Part shown: positions 43,127 to 52,200 of the stretch, in pieces
How the letters are laid out: the number at the start of each line of letters is the position of its first letter
Position numbering within the stretch: position 1 is the first letter of the stretch
Assembly (NCBI RefSeq): GCF_037658235.1
Contig: NZ_JBBJLN010000005.1
Coordinates: forward strand, 1 to 64,000
DNA length: 64,000 nucleotides
Reading direction: 5' to 3'
Source of the DNA: Yunchengibacter salinarum
GTDB lineage: Bacteria; Pseudomonadota; Alphaproteobacteria; Sphingomonadales; Kordiimonadaceae
Program-made: the position numbers and the translations under genes
Notes under the pieces: generated by a model
The model's database searches: none
Seen by the model: the letters and a program-made list of their open reading frames with translations, nothing else
What the model was told of the DNA's origin: nothing

Positions 43127-44542
43127 TCAGTCCATGGCTTTGACGATGCCTTCCACCATTTTCTTGGCGTCGCCAAGCAGCATCATGGTGTTGTCCCGAT
43201 AGAACAGTTCGTTGCTGACCCCGGCATAACCGCTGCCGAGCGAGCGCTTGACGAACAGTACGGTCTTGGCCTTTTCCACATCCAGAACCGGCATACCATA
43301 GATCGGGCTTTGCGGGTCGGTCTTGGCGGCCGGATTGGTCACATCATTGGCGCCGATCACAAAGGCCACATCAGCCTGGCTGAAGGCGTTGTTGATGTCT
43401 TCCAGCTCGAAGATCTCGTCATAAGGCACATTGGCCTCCGCCAGCAGCACATTCATGTGCCCCGGCATCCGACCCGCCACGGGGTGGATGGCATAAGACA
43501 CCTCCACGCCCTGCTTTTTCAGTTCGTCGGCCATTTCCTTCAGGCTGTGCTGGGCCTGCGCCACGGCCATACCATAGCCGGGCACGATGATGACCCGGTT
43601 GGCGTTGGCCATGATGAAGCTGGCATCTTCCGCCGAGCCCTGCTTGACCGGACGGTCTTCCCCGCCCCCGGCGGCGGCGGTCGGATCGTCACCGCCAAAG
43701 CCGCCCAGAATCACCGACAGGAAGGGCCGGTTCATGCCCTTGCACATGATATAGCTCAGGATCGCCCCGCTGGAACCCACCAGCGCCCCGGTCACGATCA
43801 GCGCCGTATTGGCCAGCGTGAAGCCGATGCCCGCCGCCGCCCAGCCGGAATAGCTGTTCAACATGGACACCACCACCGGCATGTCCGCCCCGCCGATCGG
43901 AATGATCAGCAGGAAGCCGATGATGAAACTGAGCGCCACCAGCACCCAGAATTCCATGCCGCCGCCGATCAGGGCCATGTCGGCTGAAAAGGCGGCGATC
44001 AGGGCGATGATGGCCAACCCCATCAGGCCGTTGATCCAGTGCCGGGCGGGCAGCATGATCGGCGTACCGGACATCAGCCCCTGAAGCTTGAGAAAGGCGA
44101 TGATGGAACCGGAAAAGGTGATTGCCCCGATGGCAGCCCCCAGCGACATTTCCACCTTGGACGCGACGGTAATACCGCCATCCGCACCCACAATGCCAAA
44201 GGCGCCGGGATTGAGGAAAGCCGCCGATGCCACCAGCACGGCCGCCAGCCCCACCAGGGAGTGAAACGCCGCCACCAGTTGCGGCATGGCGGTCATGGCA
44301 ATGCGGCGGGCGATCACATAGCCCACAATGCCACCCACGGCCACGGCGCCGATAATCCAGTCATAGGATACGATGCCGGGATTGAGCACGGTGGTCACCA
44401 CCGCGATGGTCATGCCCAGAATACCGGCGATATTACCCCGGCGGCTGGTTTCCGGGCTGGACAGCCCCCTGAGCGCCAGAATGAACAGAACAGCGGAAAC
44501 CAGATAGGCGACCGCCGTGATGTCGGTTTGAAATTGGCTCAC
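43127..44542 (-). CDS. pntB: NAD(P) transhydrogenase subunit beta
   Basis: Proton-translocating transhydrogenase, membrane domain II plus NADP-binding domain III. The 471-residue protein has about nine helices then the nucleotide-binding end with P-G-Y-G-M-A-V-A-Q-A-Q and D-V-A-F-V-I-G-A-N-D-V-T-N-P-A. The start codon is GTG at 44542. It follows pntAB by nine bases. Confidence 0.97.
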   Translation of the reverse strand: MSQFQTDITAVAYLVSAVLFILALRGLSSPETSRRGNIAGILGMTIAVVTTVLNPGIVSYDWIIGAVAVGGIVGYVIARRIAMTAMPQLVAAFHSLVGLAAVLVASAAFLNPGAFGIVGADGGITVASKVEMSLGAAIGAITFSGSIIAFLKLQGLMSGTPIMLPARHWINGLMGLAIIALIAAFSADMALIGGGMEFWVLVALSFIIGFLLIIPIGGADMPVVVSMLNSYSGWAAAGIGFTLANTALIVTGALVGSSGAILSYIMCKGMNRPFLSVILGGFGGDDPTAAAGGGEDRPVKQGSAEDASFIMANANRVIIVPGYGMAVAQAQHSLKEMADELKKQGVEVSYAIHPVAGRMPGHMNVLLAEANVPYDEIFELEDINNAFSQADVAFVIGANDVTNPAAKTDPQSPIYGMPVLDVEKAKTVLFVKRSLGSGYAGVSNELFYRDNTMMLLGDAKKMVEGIVKAMD

Positions 44543-44551
44543 ACTGGCCCC

Positions 44552-44845
44552 CTATTTCTTTTTCCGGTACATGGACAACATACGCGCGGTCACGGCAAAT
44601 CCGCCAAAGATGTTGACGGATGCCAGCGCCACGGCCAGCGCACCAAGAAGGCGGGACCAGCCCACCCCTTCGCCCGTGGCGATCAAAGCGCCGACAATGA
44701 TCACGCTGGAAATGGCGTTGGTCACGCTCATCAAGGGGGTATGCAGGGCTGGCGTCACGGACCAGACCACATAATAGCCGATGAAAATGGCCAGCACGAA
44801 AACCGTGATCTGCTGGATAAACGGGTTTGCGATGATTTCGGTCAT
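44552..44845 (-). CDS. pntAB: NAD(P) transhydrogenase subunit alpha, part 2
   Basis: Small membrane subunit of 97 residues with three helices, corresponding to the C-terminal part of the alpha subunit of E. coli. The split alpha form is the usual alphaproteobacterial arrangement. F-I-G-Y-Y-V-V-W and F-G-G-F-A-V-T-A-R-M are family features. It lies between pntAA and pntB. Confidence 0.95.
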   Translation of the reverse strand: MTEIIANPFIQQITVFVLAIFIGYYVVWSVTPALHTPLMSVTNAISSVIIVGALIATGEGVGWSRLLGALAVALASVNIFGGFAVTARMLSMYRKKK

Positions 44846-44857
44846 GATGGTTCTCCC

Positions 44858-45988
44858 TTAACCGGCATCTTTCAGGCGCTCGTGCACAATGGCACCGTCC
44901 CGGCAGACCAGGCTGTCCTGAATGATCTGGTCCTCCATATCCGGGTCGAACCGGCCCTCCTTGATGTGGGGGGACAGGAAGTGCATCAGGTTGCGCGCCA
45001 GAAACTGGGAAGCATCCGCCGCCACCAGGCTGGGCACATTGCGGTGACCCACAATGGTCACACCGCCATGCTCCACCACTTCGCCCGGCTTGCTGGCGGA
45101 CACATTGCCACCGGTCTCCACCGCCAGGTCCACGATCACGCTGCCCGGTTTCATGGTTTCGATCATGGCGTCGCTCACCAGTTCCGGCGCGGGCCTGCCC
45201 GGAATCTGGGCGGTGGTGATCACCAGGTCCATCTTGGCGATGGTCTCTTCAATGAGCGCGGCCTGCTTCTTCTTATACGCATCGCTCATTTCCCTGGCAT
45301 AACCGCCTTCGGTCTCGGCGGCTTCGGTCTCTTCATCCTCCACCATGACGAATTTGCCGCCCAGGCTTTCCACCTGTTCCTTGGCCGCCGGGCGCACATC
45401 GGTGGCATGCACCACCGCGCCCAGACGCTTGGCGGTGGCGATGGCCTGAAGCCCCGCCACACCGGCGCCCATCACCAGCACCTTGGCCGGTGGAATCGTG
45501 CCCGCCGCCGTCATCATCATGGGCATGGCCCGCCCGAAGGTATGGGCCGCATCCAACACCGCGCGATACCCCGCCAGATTGGCCTGGCTGGACAGCACGT
45601 CCATGGACTGGGCGCGGGTGATCCTGGGCACGAATTCCATGGAAAAGGCGGTGATTCCCGCCTTCGCCAACGCTTCAAGCCGATCCCGCTCGCCGAACGG
45701 ATTGAGCAGCGCCAGATGAAACGCGCCGGATTTCACCGCACCCGCATCCGCGCTTTCCAGCCCCTGAACGGACAGGATGATATCCGCCTCGCCAAGGCCC
45801 TTTGCCCGATCCGTCACCAGCGTCGCGCCCGCCGCCTCATACGCCTTGTCGGGAATCGCGGCAGCCACCCCGGCGCCGGACTCCACCGTCACTTCAAGCC
45901 CGGCATCGATGAACTTGCGCGCGGTTTCCGCCGACAGGGCGACGCGCCTTTCATCCTGCCGCTGCTCCTTGACCGCAAACAGCTTCAT
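44858..45988 (-). CDS. pntAA: NAD(P) transhydrogenase subunit alpha, part 1
   Basis: Soluble NAD-binding domain I of the transhydrogenase, 376 residues. It exchanges hydride between NADH and NADP using the proton gradient. V-L-V-M-G-A-G-V-A-G-L-Q-A-I-A-T-A-K-R-L-G-A is the dinucleotide fold, and Q-E-R-R-V-A-L-type residues open the protein (D-E-R-R-V-A-L-S). GGAGGA precedes the ATG. It heads pntAA-pntAB-pntB and is divergent from the giant RTX/cadherin gene. Confidence 0.96.
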   Translation of the reverse strand: MKLFAVKEQRQDERRVALSAETARKFIDAGLEVTVESGAGVAAAIPDKAYEAAGATLVTDRAKGLGEADIILSVQGLESADAGAVKSGAFHLALLNPFGERDRLEALAKAGITAFSMEFVPRITRAQSMDVLSSQANLAGYRAVLDAAHTFGRAMPMMMTAAGTIPPAKVLVMGAGVAGLQAIATAKRLGAVVHATDVRPAAKEQVESLGGKFVMVEDEETEAAETEGGYAREMSDAYKKKQAALIEETIAKMDLVITTAQIPGRPAPELVSDAMIETMKPGSVIVDLAVETGGNVSASKPGEVVEHGGVTIVGHRNVPSLVAADASQFLARNLMHFLSPHIKEGRFDPDMEDQIIQDSLVCRDGAIVHERLKDAG

Positions 45989-46244
45989 TCTTGGCTCCTC
46001 CCAATATTGAACCGCCCCTCCGGCGGGTTCCCTGATGGTAGAGACTCACTGGCGCCTGACAACCACAAACCCCCACCGCCCATTCCGCAAGCCGGAATTT
46101 ACACCCTTAAATGGCAACACAATTTTGTGATAAATGTTTTGGTTGTCATGTCGTGGCCACCAGCTTCTTACTTTATCGGTTGAGTTCTGATGCGATCCGA
46201 TCCGCATTGGTTGTGTTTTGTTTCGAGGTGTAAAGAGGTTCACA
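45989..46244. other. Divergent 256-base intergenic region, AT-richer than its surroundings
   Basis: Lies between pntAA and the giant repeat-protein gene, so it should carry promoters for both. A CACAA/TTGTG inverted repeat (near 46119) with two-base centre is visible. I cannot assign -35 and -10 elements with confidence. Confidence 0.5.
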
Positions 46245-49200
46245 ATGGCGATCATCACAGGCACGGCAAATGGCGACACCCTGACCGGCGGCGGCGATAC
46301 CGATGATATTCAGGGCCTGGGCGGTAATGACAGCCTGATCGGTGGTGGTCGCAACGACACGCTGGGCGGGGGAGACGGCAATGACACCCTCGCGGGCGGC
46401 GGCGGCAACGACAACCTTTTCGGCGGCGCGGGCGACGACCTGTTTCTGACCGGTCCCGGCGACGGTCTGGATAAAATCATCGGCGGCGCTGGCGACGACA
46501 CCCTTGCCGCCACGGCGGACAACACGGCCATCGGCCTGCGCGGCCTGACGGCGGGCGATGTGGAAATCATCAGCGCGGGCGGCCACAGCGGCGTGACGGT
46601 CAGCGGGCGGGACAGCGCCAGCTTCGGCCTGCATGACGACATCGACCTTTCGGGCACCGCACTTCAGGGCATTGACCGCATCGAACTGCACGGCGGCAAT
46701 GACACGCTGATCGCCACGGCGGGCGACGATGTGATCGCTGGCGGCAGCGGCAATGACGTGCTTCAGGGCCGCGGCGGCAATGACCGCTTCGAAGTGGGGC
46801 TGGATTCGGGCACTGACCGCTTCATCGGCGGCAATGGCGACGACACGGTGACCGCCACGGCGGACGGCGTGACCATCGCCCTGAACGGCTTTGAAGCCGG
46901 GGCGGTGGAAACCATCACCGGCGGCGGCTTCGACGGGGTCACCCTAGCGGGCCGCGACAGCGCCAGTTTCGGTCGCCACGACAATATTGACCTGAGCCAG
47001 ACCAATGTTACCGGCATTGACCGCATCGAACTGCGCGGCGGCAATGACACGCTGGTCGCCACGGCGGGCGACGATGTGGTGCTCGGCGGGGACGGCATCG
47101 ACGTGCTGAACGGGGGTGCCGGAAATGACAGCCTGAACGGCGGCGCCAGCTATGACACCGTGCGCGGCGGCGCCGGCAATGACAGCCTTTTCGGCGGCGA
47201 CAAGAAAGACACGCTGGAAGGCGGCGCGGGCAGCGACCTTTTGAACGGCGGCAATGGCGACGACCTGATTCGCGCCGGACTGGGCGAGGATACGGTCATC
47301 GGCGGTGCGGGTAATGACCGCGTGGTTCTGGAAGCCGACAGCGACTCCCTGTCCTTTTTCGACAATCAGGACGGCACCATCACCATTGTGGACGGCGACG
47401 GCAACCGCACCACGCTTACCGGCGATGTGGAGCAGGTCTCCACCAATGACGGCACGCTTTCCATTGACGACCTGCCCACCCAGTTCGCCGGCAATGAAAA
47501 TCCGCTGGGCGCCGCCTTTGACGCCAATGGCGACGACAGCAGCGTGGCGGAAGATGCCGCCCCCGGAACCCCGGTGGGCATTCGCGTGGCCGCCGAGGAT
47601 GCGGACGCGATTGACGAGGTCAGCTTCGAACTGGCGGATGATGCGGGTGGTGCCTTTGCCATCGACTCCCAAACCGGCGTCGTCACCGTGGCCGACAACA
47701 GCCTGCTGGATGCGGAAAGCGCCAGCTATGCCACGATCACGGCGCGCGCGGTGTCCACCGATGGCACCAGTTCCGAATTCAACGCCCAGATCTTCCTGCG
47801 GGACGTGAACGAAGCGGATCTCACGCCGATCACCGATGCGGACCCTTTGGATGAAACCGTCTCTGAATCCGCCGCCAGCGGGACGGCAGTGGGCTTCGAC
47901 GCCACCAGCACGGACCCGGACGTGACCGATACGGTGACCTTCAGCCTGGCGGACGATGCGGGCGGCGCCTTTGCCATCGATGCTCAAACCGGCGTCGTCA
48001 CGGTGGCCGACAGCAGCAGGCTGGATTTCGAGACCAGCCCCCAGACAAGCCTGACGGTGGTGGCCACCTCCTCGGACGGGTCCACCGAACAAACCACCGT
48101 GGCAGTCACCGTGACCGACGCCAATGAGACCCCCGTGGGGCCGGTATCGGACGCCAACACCGATGAAAACCGCGTGAGCGAAGGCGCCGCACAGGGCGCC
48201 GTGGTGGGCCTGACCGCCAGGGCCATGGACGGCGACGGCACCGATGAGGTGCGCTTCAGCCTGCTGGACGATGCGGGCGGCGCCTTTGCCATCGATGCCC
48301 AGACCGGCGTTGTCACGGTGCTGGACGGTTCCTTGCTGGACGCGGAAACCAGCACCACGGCAAGCGTGACCATCGCCGCCAATTCGGATGATGGCAGCAC
48401 CAGCAGCGAAACCTTCCTGATCGCGGTGGATGACGTGGACGAGGTGGACATTTCCGCCGTCACCGACGGGAACGACGCCGCCAACAGCGTGCGCGAGGAT
48501 GCCACAGCCGGGACATCCACGGGGATCACGGCCACCGCCACCGACCCGGATGTGACAGATGCCGTGCGCTTCCGCCTGAGCGACGACGCCGGGGGCCGGT
48601 TCACCATTGATGCGGAAAGCGGCGCGGTGAGCGTGGCGGACGGCGCGTCCCTGGACTTTGAAGGTGCCCAGAGCCACAGCATCACCGTCATGGCCAATTC
48701 GGACGATGGCAGCGCCAGCAGCGAAACCTTCACCATTCTTGTGACGGATGCCAATGAAGCGGCTATTTCCGCCATCACGGACGGCGACCCAGCCGCCGAG
48801 AATGTCAGCGAAGCCGCCGAGAATGGCACGCTGGTGGGGTTCGACGCCAATGCCACTGACGCCGACGGCACGGACTCTGTGAGCTTCAGCCTGACGGACA
48901 ACGCGGGCGGCGCCTTTGCCATCGATGCCCAGACCGGCGTTATCACCGTGGCCGACAGCAGCCTGCTGGATGCCGAAACATCCAGCAGCGAAAGCCTGAC
49001 CGTCCTGGCCACCTCCGACGATGGCTCCACCAGCAGCCGCACGGTGAGCGTGGCCGTGACCGATGCCAATGAACACAGCGTCAGCGCCCTTCTGGACGCC
49101 AATTCGGATGCCGATACGGTGCTGGATGTGGCCGGTCAAGACACCCCGGTGGGCATCAGGCTTTCCGCCGACGACCCGGACCTGACGGACAGCGTGACCT

Positions 49201-52200
49201 TCAGCCTGGTGGACGATGCGGGCGGGCGCTTCAAGGTGGACCCGGACAGCGGCCGGATCACCGTCGCCGACGACACCCTTCTGAACGCCGACACCGGCCC
49301 GGTGGATCACACGATCACGGCCCGCGCCACATCCACCGACGGCTCCACATCCGACCAGCAGTTCACCATCACCATAACCCCCGACAATCAATATTCCGTG
49401 GGTGATGTCTCCGTGACACGGGAAACCCCCACCATGCTGGAATCCATCGGCGGTAATGCGGATACGGGCATCACCTTTTCCGCCACTGATCTGGACCCTA
49501 AAGATACTGTCACATTCGCACTGAGCACCGACAGCGATGATCGTTTCACCATAGACCCGGATACCGGCCGCGTCTTCACCGTCGCTGGCGCCGATTTCGA
49601 TGCGGAAACGGAAGGGACCCTTCCCATCGATGTTATCGCCACGTCTTCGGATGGTTCCCAGAGCAGCACGGGCATTGGCGTGACGCTCGGCGATGACACC
49701 ACCGAATTCGCTGTGGAAGGGCTGCAAGACCGGAACAATGATAGAAGCCGTATATTCGAAGGCGCGACGAGCAACTCGGAAGTCGGCCTGACGGTAACCG
49801 CCGAAGACAGGGATATCACCGACACTGTAACATTTTCCCTAACCGACGACGCGAATGGCGCCTTCAAGATCGACTCCGCGACCGGTGAAATCCGCGTTCT
49901 TGATGGCGGGCAACTGGATGCGGAAGTGTCACAAAGCGCCAACCTCACCGTGCGCGCCACGTCCACTGATGGCAGCTTTCAGGACAAGACCTTCACCGTC
50001 ACAGTTCTGGACCGGGACGAATTCGACCTGGAGCGCATCGTAGACGCCAATGACGACATCAATACGGTGCGCGAAGATGCGGTCGCGGGCACGCTCACCG
50101 GGGTCACTGCTTTCGCTGACGATAAGGATGTAACGGATACGGCCACCTATTCGCTGGACCCAAACCAGAACAACAGCGGCGCCTTTGACGTGAACCCGGA
50201 AACCGGCCAAATCTTTGTAACGGACCCCAGCAAGCTGGATGCGGAAAGCGCTGCCAGTCAACAGGTGTTCGTTCGCGCCGAAACCGACAGCGGTGATCGG
50301 AGTCGGTCTTTCACCATACAGGTGACGGACATCAATGAATCCGACATTGGCGGCCTTTCCGACAGCAATAATGACGATGACGCTGTATTGGAAAATCCGT
50401 CATCAAACGGCGCGCTGGTCGGCATTACCGCCACAGCCACCGACCCGGACCTGACCGACGGAGTCACCTATTCGCTGGATGATGACGCCGACGAGGCTTT
50501 TGAAATCGATCGCTATACCGGCGTGGTCAGCGTTCGGAACAAAGAACGCCTGGATGCCGAGTTCGAGGCTGAGGAAACCATCATAGTGCGCGCCACGTCC
50601 ACTGATGGTTCCAGCACCACGCGCGCCTTCACCATCGACATCAAGGATGTGGAGGAGCACAAGCCGGTAATCGAATCCGGGGATACCAACCTCCTACCCA
50701 ACCGCGTGTCGGAGAACGCCGACCCAGGCCAAAGCGCCGGCATTGACCTGTCTGCTTCAGACAAGGATGTCAGCGATACCATCACCACATTCCGCATTGT
50801 GGACCAAAATGTCGCTGGCGCATTTGAGGTGGATTCTCAAGGCCGTATTTCCGTCGCCGACCCGACCAAGCTGGATGCGGAAACCGACGCATTGCATCAT
50901 ATCGACCTGGTTGCCGTGGCCTCGGACGGTACGGAGTCAGCGGTTCAACGTGTCACCGTTGAAGTGCTGGATTACAACGAAGCCCCGGTCGGTACGGTCA
51001 CGGACGAAGACAATGCCCCCAACAGGGTGAACGAAGGCGCGGCCACGGGCACAACGACGGGTATCAACGCCAACGCCAAAGACCCGGACCTGACCGATAA
51101 TGTCAGATTCTCTCTTGCGAATGATGCGGGGGGCGCTTTCAGCATCGACCCGGTGGGTGGTGATGTTTATGTCCGAGATGGTGATCTCCTGGACGCGGAA
51201 ACAAGTGGTACGGCCTCCATCACCGTACGCGCCACGTCAGATGACGGGTCCATCTCCGATGCTGATTTCACCATCGACATCGGTGATGTGAATGAAGAGG
51301 GTGTAAGCGCTGTAACAGACGGTGACGGCGCCGCGAACCGCGTTAAGGAAAACGCGGCATCCGGCACCACAGTGGGCATCAACGCGAATGCCCAGGACGG
51401 CGATATCACCGACACTGTAACATTTTCTCTGACGAATAATGCCGGGGGTGCCTTCACCATTGATCCCGATACCGGTGTCGTTGCCGTGGCCGATCCCGGC
51501 AAACTGGATGCGGAACTTGCCACGACACACACTATCACGGCGCGCGCCACGTCCACTGATGGCTCCATATCTGACTCTGACTTCACCATTACAGTCTCAG
51601 ACGACACCGGAGAATTCGGCCCCACCACGCCCACGCTTACCGGCGGCAGCCCCATGGTGAGAGAAGATGCCACCGCGAACGCCAATGTGCTGACAGTGAC
51701 AAGCACCGACGCGGACACATCCGACAGCATTGTCGACTATCGCATCTCCAGCCAGGAACATGCGGGCGCCTTCAAAATCAACGAAAACGGACAAGTTCGC
51801 GTGGACGACCCCGGCCTGCTCGACGCCGAGGGCGACATGGTTCACAATGTAACAATACAAGCCTTCTCCAGCGATGGCACTTGGTCCGATGGCAAGACCA
51901 TTGGCATCACCATCAAGGACGTGGAAGAGTTTGCCCCTGAGCGCCCCTGGGATACGGATGGTACCGTGAACCATGTCCTGGAAAGCGCCACAAACGGCAC
52001 CTTCGTTGAACTGGATGCATCCTCCCGCGACAAGGACAAATCCGACAGTATTGTCGATTTCCGCATTGTCAGTCAGGAACACGATGGCGCCTTCACGATC
52101 GACAGCAACGGCCGCGTGACGGTGGCCGATAGAACCAGGCTGGATGCGGAAAGCGATCAGCACCACAGCATCGCCGTGCAGGCCCGGTCCAGCGATGGCC

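Noticed and set aside
46944..49727. A 927-codon minus-strand frame inside the giant gene
   Set aside because: Antisense shadow of repetitive GC-rich sequence; same origin as the other long frames.
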